In this document: positions 9,504 through 17,488 of the stretch, piece after piece
Layout: each line of letters opens with the position of its first letter
How positions within the stretch are numbered: the stretch's first letter is position 1
Source: an uncultured Bacteroidota bacterium
GTDB taxonomy: Bacteria > Bacteroidota > Bacteroidia > Chitinophagales > Chitinophagaceae
Direction: 5' to 3'
Length of the DNA stretch: 46,692 nt
Assembly (NCBI GenBank): GCA_903887005.1
Contig: CAISOH010000008.1
Location: 1-46,692 of the forward strand
The notes under the pieces: model-generated
Databases searched by the model: none
What the model saw: only the letters and a program-made list of their open reading frames with translations
What the model was told of the DNA's origin: nothing
Translations under genes and position numbers: made by a program

Positions 9504-10861
9504 GGCCGGAGTGCAAAATACAGAAGATAAAGGTTTAAAGACAGTATGATCCCCGCTACTGCCCATACCACGCATTTCAATGCAAAACTATTTACAAAGC
9601 GCCCCATTTTAGCGCGATCATTGGTAAACAGGATAAGCGGGATAACGGCAAAACTTAATTGCATAGACAGAATAACCTGGCTTAACACTAATAAATTCCC
9701 TATGCCTTTTTCGCCGTATATAAAGGTTACAATAAATGCTGGTATTATGGCTATTGCCCTTGTTATCAATCTGCGCAGCCAGGGTTTTAACCGGATATTC
9801 AAAAAGCCTTCCATTACAACCTGACCGGCTAATGTTCCTGTTAATGTAGAATTTTGCCCGGAGGCTAATAATGCAATGGCGAATATTGTGCCAGCAAAAG
9901 ATGCCCCCAGCAAAGGATTAAGCAATTTATACGCAACCGTAATATCCGCCACTTCATTATGGCCAGAAGAATGAAATGTAGCTCCGGCTACAATAAGAAT
10001 TGCTGCATTGATAAAAAAAGCAAATAACAAAGAAACAGTGCTGTCTATTGAAGCATATTTGATTGCCATCTTTTTCCCGGCATCATCCCGGTCATAATTC
10101 CGGGTTTGTACAATGCCCGAATGCAGGTAAAGATTATGCGGCATAACAGTTGCGCCAAGTATCCCTATGGCAATGTAAAGCATGGATGGGTTCGTAACAA
10201 TTTCCTTATGGGGAATAAGCCCGCTTATTATTGGTAAAAAATCTGGATGAGAAGCTAATATTTCGTAACCAAAACAGCCAAGAATCACAAAAATAAGAGC
10301 AGCTACTATGCTTTCAATGAAACGGAATCCTTTGTATTGGAAGAAAAGAATGATCAAAACATCAAATGCTGTAATCAGAACACCCCAGGTAAGCGGTATA
10401 TGAAACAACAGATTCAGCGCCAGTGCAGATCCTATTACTTCCGCAAGGTCACAGGCCGCGATGGCTATTTCACATAAAACCCATAAAACGAAACTTACTG
10501 TAGGGTGATAATAATCATGGCAGGCTTGTGCAAGGTCTCGTTCTAAAACTATTCCAAGTTTTAAAGCAAGATACTGCAGCAGGATTGCAAATAAATTTGA
10601 AATAAGGATAACCGACAATAATGTATAACCAAACTGCGCTCCGCCTGCGATATCCGTAGCCCAGTTTCCCGGATCCATATATCCAACCGATATCATTAAA
10701 CCCGGCCCGGCAAATGCAAACAGTTTTTTCCAAAAATTTCCGTTTTTGGGAACATGTACAGATGAAAAAACTTCCGAAAGGCTCTTGAGTTTATTTTCTT
10801 TAAACCATGCCTTCTGCTGTGGTAATTTTTTTTTCTGTATTATTTTCTTCGCATCATACAT
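9500..10861 (-). CDS. mntH: NRAMP-family divalent metal transporter MntH
   Basis: A 453-residue inner-membrane, proton-coupled Mn2+/Fe2+ importer. Signature motifs: GYMDPGNWATD at about 60-70 (TM1 metal-binding DPGN at 63-66) and MPHNLYLHS in the TM6 region, both typical of bacterial NRAMP proteins. About eleven hydrophobic segments follow a roughly 45-residue charged N-terminal extension. The start is 22 nt after the stop of the porin gene on the same strand, so the two are probably co-transcribed from the promoter at 12205-12235. The 3' end overlaps the end of the convergent glucan synthase gene by 4 nt with no space for a terminator between them. Metal preference (Mn versus Fe) is not decided by sequence alone. 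Confidence 0.95.
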   Translation of the reverse strand: MYDAKKIIQKKKLPQQKAWFKENKLKSLSEVFSSVHVPKNGNFWKKLFAFAGPGLMISVGYMDPGNWATDIAGGAQFGYTLLSVILISNLFAILLQYLALKLGIVLERDLAQACHDYYHPTVSFVLWVLCEIAIAACDLAEVIGSALALNLLFHIPLTWGVLITAFDVLIILFFQYKGFRFIESIVAALIFVILGCFGYEILASHPDFLPIISGLIPHKEIVTNPSMLYIAIGILGATVMPHNLYLHSGIVQTRNYDRDDAGKKMAIKYASIDSTVSLLFAFFINAAILIVAGATFHSSGHNEVADITVAYKLLNPLLGASFAGTIFAIALLASGQNSTLTGTLAGQVVMEGFLNIRLKPWLRRLITRAIAIIPAFIVTFIYGEKGIGNLLVLSQVILSMQLSFAVIPLILFTNDRAKMGRFVNSFALKCVVWAVAGIILSLNLYLLYFALRP

Positions 10862-10882
10862 GATTCATTATTCTGTGACTGA

Positions 10883-12196
10883 TTATAATTCTACATGGAC
10901 GCGAAATGCAAAAACATTTACGGCCCCCCTGTCTTTATTATAACCGGGGTTCAATATAAACTGGTAATCACCGGTAAGCCATATTCCATAAGATGCCGGC
11001 TTGTAACTATAATATAGTTCGGCTACGGTTTCATTTGCATAATTCAGATGCCCGTCTCCCAACTGGAATCCCATACCGCCTGCCTGGAGATAATCCCTGT
11101 GATCCGGGGAAAGTCCATTAATATCCAATGCAAATGAAAGATTGTCGTCCTTACGTTTCCATGCTGCACCATTTATTGCCAAACCTGCGGATAAAGCACG
11201 GTCGGCTTCGGTGAAAGCCCATGTTTCATTCTTGCCGTCATTTTTGCCTGCCCTTACAAAAACACCCAATATATTATTTAGTTGCTGATCGGCGCTTATT
11301 CCTATACCTGTTTTTGTTCTCCCATATTGGCGGGTGCTGATTACATTGGGTATGCCCGAGCTATCCGTATGTTGAATGGCTTGCCGATAATTACCCATAT
11401 GGCCATTGTTATTATATTCTAGTAACCGAATGTGCCCGTCCATCCCTTTTATTTTGAAGGCTCTGCCAATTTCTGTATTGATACTGTATTCCTGGTTCAG
11501 GTTAGTATTTAATTCATCACCGTTGGCCACAACAGGCATTGTTGCCAAAGCTGCTTTGTAGCTCACATTTCCATATTGCATAACAGCAGCAAATGCATAA
11601 GTATAACCTCTTACATTGGCGGAATAATCGTATGCGCCATTATTCATCAGGCACCAATTCAGGAATTGGGTACGGGGAGAATTCGCAAAGGGATTATTAT
11701 CGAAAATATCTCCAAGGGATAGCTTGCCAAGATAAAATTTCAGATAATTATTGGGTTTCATTCCGCCAATTTCATTGGCACCATCAGTAATGAAGTTGCT
11801 TTTACCGCCTCCGGGAAATGTTTGCGAAATATAACCCCGTCCAAGGTATAACGCAGGCGCTGGATCGCCCACGCGGAAAGTTTCGCCATTTGTGGAAGCG
11901 GCCAGTCCAAATGCCCCGCTAAGACCTCTGCCACCTGCTATTTCAGGGTTAATATATAATTCGCAGCCTTTCCATAACCGTGCTCCGAAATATAATGTTG
12001 CTGTAACTGAATTTTGTCTTTCCTCTATAGTTTGTAAGCTGTTCGGACCACTGTATAATGCGCTGAACGCAGGCTTGTACTGATTGACGTATGTAGCCTG
12101 AAAATGTAAATTGAGCCTTTGCTCAGCAGTATCACTTTTCCCATATAACTGTAATGAAAAAATTAAAACGAGGAAAAAGGTAACTGTCGTTTTCAT
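10883..12196 (-). CDS. OprB-family carbohydrate-selective-type porin
   Basis: A 437-residue outer-membrane beta-barrel protein with a signal peptide at about 1-19. The segment reading SGPNSLQ, then SVTATLYFGARLWKG, then INPEIAGGRGLSGAFG is typical of the OprB porin family. Alternating hydrophobic strands and a C-terminal ...RVHVEL support a barrel. First gene of an operon with mntH (22 nt apart), divergent from the metal regulator. OprB-like proteins are best known for sugars, but context suggests a metal route across the outer membrane. From memory, Bradyrhizobium MnoP is a comparable Mn-regulated porin. The metal role is inference. ATG 12196 sits only 8 nt after the -7 promoter element, implying a very short or absent 5' leader. 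Confidence 0.8.
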   Translation of the reverse strand: MKTTVTFFLVLIFSLQLYGKSDTAEQRLNLHFQATYVNQYKPAFSALYSGPNSLQTIEERQNSVTATLYFGARLWKGCELYINPEIAGGRGLSGAFGLAASTNGETFRVGDPAPALYLGRGYISQTFPGGGKSNFITDGANEIGGMKPNNYLKFYLGKLSLGDIFDNNPFANSPRTQFLNWCLMNNGAYDYSANVRGYTYAFAAVMQYGNVSYKAALATMPVVANGDELNTNLNQEYSINTEIGRAFKIKGMDGHIRLLEYNNNGHMGNYRQAIQHTDSSGIPNVISTRQYGRTKTGIGISADQQLNNILGVFVRAGKNDGKNETWAFTEADRALSAGLAINGAAWKRKDDNLSFALDINGLSPDHRDYLQAGGMGFQLGDGHLNYANETVAELYYSYKPASYGIWLTGDYQFILNPGYNKDRGAVNVFAFRVHVEL

Positions 12197-12204
12197 AATG
12201 GCTG

Positions 12205-12235
12205 CAAACTTACTACAAAAACGTTACTTACCAAA
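12205..12235 (-). promoter_or_regulatory. Bacteroidota-type promoter of porin-mntH operon
   Basis: On the minus strand, TTTG (12232-12235), exactly 19 nt, then TAAGTTTG (12205-12212). This matches the Bacteroidota sigma consensus TTTG-N19-TAnnTTTG with no mismatch. The ATG of the porin is 8 nt further on. Confidence 0.75.
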
Positions 12236-12244
12236 TTATATTTA

Positions 12245-12258
12245 TTAGGCTAGACTAA
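12245..12258. promoter_or_regulatory. DtxR/MntR-like operator
   Basis: TTAGGCTAGACTAA is a near-perfect dyad (two mismatched positions flanking CTAG) and closely resembles DtxR/IdeR-type boxes (TTAGG-TnnnCTAA pattern). It lies between the divergent mntR-like gene and the porin-mntH operon, 9 nt upstream of the porin -33 element. Assignment as the binding site of the adjacent regulator is inference. Confidence 0.65.
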
Positions 12259-12309
12259 TTTTTAAAAATTTACCAATAATTTAATAACTTTATGGCTGGT
12301 CTAAATATT

Positions 12310-12969
12310 ATGCAGACACTTTCGGAAGAGAATTACTTAAAAATAATTTATCACCTCGACAAGCAGGGGCTTAAAAAAATAACGCCCACAGCAATAGCGG
12401 AGGCATTAAACAATAACCCCGCATCCGTGGTGGATATGATAAAAAAGCTGGTAGAGAAAAAGCTGTTGCAATACGAAAAAACCAAAGGTGTAAAGCTGAC
12501 TGAAAAGGGCAAGGATATTGCAGTATTGATAGTGCGTAAGCATAGATTGTGGGAGGTTTTTCTGCTGGAAAAATTAGGGTATGGCTGGGAAGAGGTTCAT
12601 GATATAGCGGAGCAATTAGAACATATACAACATGCGGAACTTGCAGACAGGCTGGATAAATTTTTAGGATTGCCCAAATACGACCCTCATGGAGACCCAA
12701 TACCAACAGCCAGCGGAGAAACTGCAATAACTTACAAAACACTTTTGGCTGACATGGATGAAGGTAAAAACTGCAAAGTGGTGGCAGTAAAAGATACCAG
12801 CCCAGCTTTTCTGCAGTACCTTAAAAAATTAGACATTGGGATAGGCACAAAAATTCAGCTTATTGAGAAAATTCCTTTTGATAATTCAATGGTGATATTG
12901 ATTGGGAAAACTACCAGGGCTACAGTATCAAAGATATTTGCTGAAAATTTAGTGGTGAATGAATTGTGA
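12310..12969 (+). CDS. mntR: DtxR/MntR-family metal-dependent transcriptional regulator
   Basis: A 219-residue regulator if started at ATG 12310 (MQTLSEENYL). An in-frame ATG at 12292 adds six residues that align poorly and overlap a second operator-like site. N-terminal winged HTH (about 5-70), dimerisation/metal-binding helices with HRLWEVFL and EVHDIAEQLEHI carrying the conserved His/Glu ligands, a GDPIP turn, and a C-terminal FeoA/SH3-like domain (about 145-219) as in DtxR/IdeR. At the position of DtxR Met10 or MntR Asp8 there is Asn, and at MntR Glu11 a Lys, so metal specificity cannot be read by analogy. Divergent from the porin-mntH operon, it probably represses it when Mn or Fe is replete, and possibly itself. 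Confidence 0.88.
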   Translation: MQTLSEENYLKIIYHLDKQGLKKITPTAIAEALNNNPASVVDMIKKLVEKKLLQYEKTKGVKLTEKGKDIAVLIVRKHRLWEVFLLEKLGYGWEEVHDIAEQLEHIQHAELADRLDKFLGLPKYDPHGDPIPTASGETAITYKTLLADMDEGKNCKVVAVKDTSPAFLQYLKKLDIGIGTKIQLIEKIPFDNSMVILIGKTTRATVSKIFAENLVVNEL

Positions 12970-12971
12970 AA

Positions 12972-13007
12972 AAATGCAAACAAAAATTGAAGGTTTTGTC
13001 TGCATTT
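12972..13007. terminator. Hairpin between convergent mntR and desaturase genes
   Basis: Arms AAATGCA-A-ACAAAA and TTTTGT-C-TGCATTT pair over 13 of 14 positions with an 8-nt loop, just after the mntR stop. It lies between convergent genes, so it could terminate in both directions. The stem is AT-rich, so strength is uncertain. Confidence 0.5.
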
Positions 13008-13049
13008 CTTTAGTTACCAATATGTTCACTACGCCATACTATTTATTAT

Positions 13050-13805
13050 TCATTCTGCTTTACCTGAATAAACAAGTACTGGCCTGGAAATCTTAATAAT
13101 CCGCAGCCATGCGAGGAATCGGATAACCGGATAGACAGGGTCTAATTCATGCCAGCGAAAACCAAAATTTATTGAAGAAGGATGCATGTGGTGGTTGTTG
13201 TGATACGACTCACCCAGCATAAGTATGTCAACACCCAGCAGGTTCTCAGAAGTATTTTTAAGAATAAAGTTTTTGTACCCGTATTTATGCGCAAACCAGT
13301 TAATGATAGCGCCATGAAACGCCCCCATACACAAAACCACAGGTAACAAAAGATATACCCATGGCGAGGAAGCATACAGGACGAAGACAGTAAGATAAAT
13401 TGCACCCCACATCACCCTTGATGTTGTGGAATTTGCCCAACGTTCGAATGCCGGCCATTCCGGAAGATTTTTAAGAAAGCGGGGCTCTATTTCCAGAATT
13501 CCTTTGAAGATACTTACATAAACATTACGTGTCCGCATCATCATGGTGAAGATGTTTTTAGAGAAGGAAGGTGAGTGAGGGTCTTGCTCAGTATCGGTAT
13601 AGGCGTGATGCATACGGTGCATAATGGCATAAGCCCTGGGACTCATATAGGAAGATCCTTGTGTAATGTAAGTAAGAATAAAGAACATCCGTTCCCAGAA
13701 CTTATTCATTTTAAAAGCTCCATGCGCCGCATACCTGTGCTGGAAAAATGTTTGGCAAAACAATGAAGAATACCAAAGCGCAATAAAGAAAATCAGCATT
13801 ATCAT
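13050..13805 (-). CDS. fatty acid desaturase (acyl-CoA desaturase type)
   Basis: A 251-residue integral membrane di-iron desaturase that would introduce a cis double bond into fatty acyl chains. The three histidine boxes are present: HRYAAH at 23-28, HRMHH at 63-67 and HNNHH at 202-206, plus the extra NWFAH His (173) seen in the stearoyl-CoA desaturase group. Hydrophobic segments lie between boxes two and three. Bacterial homologs often have one more N-terminal hairpin; the start at ATG 13805 leaves only a short first helix, though the next upstream sequence gives no better start. It stands alone, convergent with mntR. Electron donor unknown. Regioselectivity (delta-9) is only presumed. Confidence 0.85.
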   Translation of the reverse strand: MIMLIFFIALWYSSLFCQTFFQHRYAAHGAFKMNKFWERMFFILTYITQGSSYMSPRAYAIMHRMHHAYTDTEQDPHSPSFSKNIFTMMMRTRNVYVSIFKGILEIEPRFLKNLPEWPAFERWANSTTSRVMWGAIYLTVFVLYASSPWVYLLLPVVLCMGAFHGAIINWFAHKYGYKNFILKNTSENLLGVDILMLGESYHNNHHMHPSSINFGFRWHELDPVYPVIRFLAWLRIIKISRPVLVYSGKAE

Positions 13806-14006
13806 AAAAAACGATTTGAATAGTTGTTAAAAAAACAGATAATGCGGAAAACGGATTTTTACAAAACCACTTCTGGAGGTATTCGATTAAGTGGAAACGA
13901 AAGAAGCTAAATTGCGCTTATTGTCTATAAGGTAAATGTACTCATTCTAAAGTTAAGAAAACCACAATATGGGAAAATAATTGTAAGTTAAACAATTTGC
14001 AATTGT
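13806..14006. other. Intergenic, upstream of desaturase
   Basis: AT-rich non-coding stretch carrying the presumed desaturase promoter on the minus strand. A clean TTTG-N19-TAnnTTTG was not found. No ORF of interest. With the heptad array that follows, it makes up a gene-free interval of about 370 bases to the MFS gene end at 14179. Confidence 0.4.
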
Positions 14007-14104
14007 CAGTCGGCAGTCGGCAGTTGGCAGTTTACAGTTTACAGTTGGCAGTTTACAGTTTGCAGTTTACAGTTTGCAGTTTACAGTTTACAGTTTACAG
14101 TTTG
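14007..14104. repeat. Heptanucleotide tandem array, 14 units (CAGTnnn)
   Basis: Fourteen uninterrupted 7-nt units: CAGTCGG twice, CAGTTGG twice, and otherwise CAGTTTA or CAGTTTG. Every unit begins CAGT; only positions 5-7 vary. It is followed directly by the 10-nt palindrome GCCCATGGGC (14104-14113). It lies between the desaturase promoter side and the MFS gene end. All three frames give a 7-residue repeat peptide, which I regard as spurious coding. Confidence 0.9.
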
Positions 14105-14178
14105 CCCATGGGCAGTAAATGCCAGTTAACAATTGGCGCTGACATTGTGATTTGTAAATGCAAACCGGCTACTGTAAA

Positions 14179-15531
14179 CTACTTGTCCTTTTCTAAATTC
14201 AATTTTCTGAACATCGGGGCGGCAAACCAGGTGATCCCTACTACTACAAGCGTCATGCAACCGCCAAAGACTACGGCTGGGACTGTACCCATCCATTTTG
14301 CCGTAATGCCGCTTTCCATTGCGCCAAGTTCGTTTGATGAACTGATAAACATTGTGTTTACAGCAGCTACTCTGCCACGCATACTATCCGGTGTATATAG
14401 CTGTAATACAGTGCCGCGTATCACAACACTTACCGCGTCGAACATTCCGCCCATTAACAGTATGGCGAAGGCTACAATAAACCCCAATGAAATGCCGATG
14501 CCGGAAACATGGCCAATAACTTCTGTTCCAAAATATCCGCAATATCCAAAAATGATAGTAGTAATGCCAAATCCGGCTATGCTCAGTAATAGCTTTATGC
14601 CGGGATTATTTTTTAAAGGCATGAAAGACATTATCAGCAGAACAATAATTGAACCAATACCGGGCGCAGCCCGCATCCAGCCATAGCCAATTTCCCCTAC
14701 TTTCAGTATATCATCAGCATAAACAGGCAGCAGCGCAACAGCGCCGCCAAACAAAACGGCAAACATATCGAGCGACAATGCTGCAAGTATCAATTGTGTC
14801 CGGAAAACGAATTTAATACCCTCTCCAAGGCTTTTGGCTACAGGCTCTTTTTCTTTCTTTAATATAGGTTGCTTTGGGATGCGTAAAATAGCTATAAGAG
14901 ATACCAGTTCAATAATGCCAACACTGATAAGGCTAAATTGGAAATCACTTAAAGCTATCATAAATCCGCCTAGCAGTGGCCCAACTACGGCCCCTATCTG
15001 CCAGGATGTGCTGCTCCATGTAGTAGCGTTAGGATATAACTCTCTTGGTACCAGCATACCCATTAGCGCAAAGGATGAAGGGCTGAAAAATGCCCTTAAA
15101 GCGCCACCGGTAAAAATACCGCCATAAATAAGCCAGACAATGGCATTTACAGGTAAATGCAGCTTTATTCCCGGCCAGGCCAGAAAACCAAAAAATGCAG
15201 AAAGCAAAATATAGCCGCTGATACATTGGGTAAGCAATGTTTTCTTCTCCTTAAGGTCAACGAAATGACCTGAAAACAGGGAGAACCCAATGGCAGGAAT
15301 TACTTCCCATAAACCAAGCATGCCAAGCGCCAGCTTATCATGAGTTAATTTGTAAACGTAATAGCTGATAATAGTAGCCTGCATATTAAGCGCAAGGATG
15401 ATCACAAAACGCAACAACAGGTAATTCCTGAATAAGGGATAACCAAGCGCTTTATTTTTATTTAAAAAAGATACAGCCGGACGCAAAAAATATTGAGTTT
15501 GTTCTGAGCAAAAATATTGCATTAAGAACAT
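14179..15531 (-). CDS. MFS transporter (MFS_3/EntS-like)
   Basis: A 450-residue major facilitator with about 12 hydrophobic segments when started at ATG 15531 (MFLMQYF) or the nearby ATG 15522. Longer in-frame starts would run into the divergent permease gene. The first loop reads GLWEVIPAIGFSLFSGHFVD-KEKK, typical of the DUF894/MFS_3 group that includes the siderophore exporter EntS, and SMRGRVAAVN occurs late in the protein as in that group. Substrate unknown. Its start is 25 nt from the divergent ABC permease start, so the two promoters must overlap each other or the coding regions. Confidence 0.85.
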   Translation of the reverse strand: MFLMQYFCSEQTQYFLRPAVSFLNKNKALGYPLFRNYLLLRFVIILALNMQATIISYYVYKLTHDKLALGMLGLWEVIPAIGFSLFSGHFVDLKEKKTLLTQCISGYILLSAFFGFLAWPGIKLHLPVNAIVWLIYGGIFTGGALRAFFSPSSFALMGMLVPRELYPNATTWSSTSWQIGAVVGPLLGGFMIALSDFQFSLISVGIIELVSLIAILRIPKQPILKKEKEPVAKSLGEGIKFVFRTQLILAALSLDMFAVLFGGAVALLPVYADDILKVGEIGYGWMRAAPGIGSIIVLLIMSFMPLKNNPGIKLLLSIAGFGITTIIFGYCGYFGTEVIGHVSGIGISLGFIVAFAILLMGGMFDAVSVVIRGTVLQLYTPDSMRGRVAAVNTMFISSSNELGAMESGITAKWMGTVPAVVFGGCMTLVVVGITWFAAPMFRKLNLEKDK

Positions 15532-15540
15532 ATTAACCTC

Positions 15541-15548
15541 TAAATTTG
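15541..15548 (+). promoter_or_regulatory. -7 promoter element of ABC permease gene
   Basis: TAAATTTG matches TAnnTTTG exactly and lies 8 nt before ATG 15557. The best -33 partner is ATTG at 15516-15519 with 21-nt spacing. The promoter lies in the 25-nt gap and the beginning of the divergent MFS gene. Confidence 0.5.
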
Positions 15549-15556
15549 CCGGGACA

Positions 15557-16810
15557 ATGAATAATATCTCACAAATCATTGGAACTAGTATCGTACAGGC
15601 ATTCCAGGAATTAAGGGCTAATAAACTGCGTTCCTTTCTTTCCCTGCTGGGTATTACTATTGGTATTTTCTGCATTATCGCGGTACTTACAGTTTTGGAT
15701 AGCATGAAAAACAATATCCAGAAAGATATGGCCACTCTTGGCAGCGATGTGCTTTATATAGGCCGCTGGCCATGGATGGACGAAGGGGGTGAGTATAAAT
15801 GGTGGGAATACTGGCGCCGGCCAGGCATGACGCCCACTGAGGCGAAAGCTATAGAAACACAGGTGCCTGATGTGGCCTTTGCAACAATATGCCTGGGTAC
15901 GACCCTGACAGTAAAGCACAACGATATGGAAGCAAGCAGTATCACAGGTTATGCTGTGCTGCGGGATTTTGACAGGATACAAAATATTGAAATATCTAAA
16001 GGGCGTTACCTGAATGCATCGGAACTTGATGGGGGAAGCAATGTGGTAGTGTTGGGAGACGAAGTATATCAAACCCTTTTCCCCGGCAATATTAACCCTT
16101 TGGACAAAACGGTGAATTTTCATGGAAGGAAGTTCCTGGTTGCAGGCGTAATGAAAAAAACAGGGCAGAATATGGCCGGGTTTGATTTTGATAATGCTGT
16201 TATTTACCCTTATTATGCCGCAGCATCGCTGCTGGATATCAGGTCATTGAACTATGATCCGATGCTGGCTGTAAAAGCCGCCAATGGAAAAAACCCCGAT
16301 GAGGTGAAATATGAAGTGGAAGGCGTACTGCGCAGGATGCGGAAAGTAAGGCCGGGACAAGCAAATGATTTTGCTATAAACCAGCTGAGCCAGGTATCCC
16401 AGCGCCTGGAAATGTTATTTGGCACCATAGATATAATAGGATGGGTGATAGGTGGTTTTTCGCTGATAGTAGGTGCATTTGGCATTGCTAATATTATGTT
16501 TGTAACCGTAAAAGAACGCACTAAGGTTATAGGTTTAAAGAAGGCACTTGGCGCACGGAGAGCTTCTATTATGTGGGAATTCCTCCTGGAAGCAGTTGTT
16601 TTGTGTCTTGTAGGCGGCGCTGTGGGTATAATCATAGTTCTATTATTAAGCTTTGTAGTAACTTACGCCATGGATTACCAGGTGGTCTTGTCAGTAACCA
16701 ACTTCTTTATTGGTATTTTTGTATCTATAATCGTTGGTGTTTTAGCAGGGCTGATACCAGCAAGGTCGGCTTCGCGCCTTGACCCTGTGGTGGCGATTAG
16801 GGCGAACTAA
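15557..16810 (+). CDS. ABC transporter permease (MacB/FtsX type)
   Basis: A 417-residue permease. The N-terminus has the MacB signature ELRANKLRSFLSLLGITIGI with TM1 at about 25-48, then a periplasmic MacB_PCD-like domain (about 50-280), and a C-terminal FtsX-type three-helix domain (about 295-410) with VKERTKVIGLKKALGARR and LIPARSASRLDPVVAIR. Such permeases pair with an ATPase and often a membrane-fusion protein for efflux, lipoprotein or peptide transport, but neither gene is in this neighbourhood, so it is an orphan here. Substrate unknown. Confidence 0.88.
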   Translation: MNNISQIIGTSIVQAFQELRANKLRSFLSLLGITIGIFCIIAVLTVLDSMKNNIQKDMATLGSDVLYIGRWPWMDEGGEYKWWEYWRRPGMTPTEAKAIETQVPDVAFATICLGTTLTVKHNDMEASSITGYAVLRDFDRIQNIEISKGRYLNASELDGGSNVVVLGDEVYQTLFPGNINPLDKTVNFHGRKFLVAGVMKKTGQNMAGFDFDNAVIYPYYAAASLLDIRSLNYDPMLAVKAANGKNPDEVKYEVEGVLRRMRKVRPGQANDFAINQLSQVSQRLEMLFGTIDIIGWVIGGFSLIVGAFGIANIMFVTVKERTKVIGLKKALGARRASIMWEFLLEAVVLCLVGGAVGIIIVLLLSFVVTYAMDYQVVLSVTNFFIGIFVSIIVGVLAGLIPARSASRLDPVVAIRAN

Positions 16811-16814
16811 CGTT

Positions 16815-16939
16815 AAGTCAAAAGTCAAAAATTAAAAGTCAAAAATAGTAAGTAGTAGTAAATAGTAGATAGTAAATAGTAAATAGTAAATAGTAGATAG
16901 TCATTAGTAAATAGCAGATAGTCATCAGACATTAGTAAT
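16815..16939. repeat. Heptanucleotide tandem arrays (AAGTCAA, then TAGTAAA units)
   Basis: About four units of AAGTCAA/AAATTAA type (16815-16842), then twelve units over 16856-16939: TAGTAAA, TAGTAGA, TAGTCAT, TAGCAGA, CAGACAT and TAGTAAT variants. Period is exactly 7 nt, and nearly all units carry AGT at positions 2-4, like the array at 14007-14104. It fills most of the gap between the ABC permease stop and the phosphoribosyltransferase gene. Confidence 0.88.
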
Positions 16940-16981
16940 AGAAATTCATTAACGGAAAGACAAGAAATAAAATCTTTTGAG

Positions 16982-17482
16982 ATGAAAAAAAAACGGGTGC
17001 TTATACTCGACAAAGAACAAATCTCCTACAAACTCCGCCGTATGGCTTACGAGATATGGGAGCACAACAGTAGTGAACAGGAAATTATTCTCATTGGTAT
17101 AGAAGATGGCGGTAAAATATTGGCAGATAACCTTGCCGCAATATTAAAAGAGATCAGCCCGTTGAAGATAATTATCCTGTCGGTGAATATTAACAAGAAA
17201 AAACCTCTTAATAATGTTATTGACATTCACGAAAACCTTAATGGCCGTACTGTAATCTTAGTTGACGATGTGGTAAATTCGGGTAAAACGATCATTTATT
17301 CGCTTCATGCAATTCTTTCCTATGATCTTAAAAAACTAATGGTGGCCGTGCTTGTTGACCGTAAGCACAAATCTTTCCCGATAGCCTGCGATATCATCGG
17401 GCACTCTATAGCAACTACCTTACAAGACCATATAGAAGTAGAAACAGAAGGGAATGAGATATTGGCGGCGTACCTGGAATAG
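16982..17482 (+). CDS. phosphoribosyltransferase, PyrR-like
   Basis: A 166-residue type I phosphoribosyltransferase. The PRPP-binding loop VILVDDVVNSGKTI is at 91-104, preceded by a GIEDGG loop (39-44). The C-terminal half (VAVLVDRKHKSFPIACDIIGHSIATT) follows the pattern of PyrR, the bifunctional uracil phosphoribosyltransferase/attenuation protein of Gram-positives. In Bacteroidota such proteins may be plain PRTases. RNA-binding and base specificity are not shown by sequence. It starts after the heptad array and is followed by a third short heptad run, with no pyrimidine genes adjacent. Confidence 0.75.
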   Translation: MKKKRVLILDKEQISYKLRRMAYEIWEHNSSEQEIILIGIEDGGKILADNLAAILKEISPLKIIILSVNINKKKPLNNVIDIHENLNGRTVILVDDVVNSGKTIIYSLHAILSYDLKKLMVAVLVDRKHKSFPIACDIIGHSIATTLQDHIEVETEGNEILAAYLE

Positions 17483-17488
17483 GGACTT

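Noticed and set aside
14007-14104. CRISPR-like array
   Set aside because: Units are 7 nt with no spacers. It is a simple tandem repeat, and no cas genes are near.
13997-14686. Protein gene on the plus strand
   Set aside because: The first third is heptad repeat and the remainder is antisense to the MFS transporter. No homology-like features.
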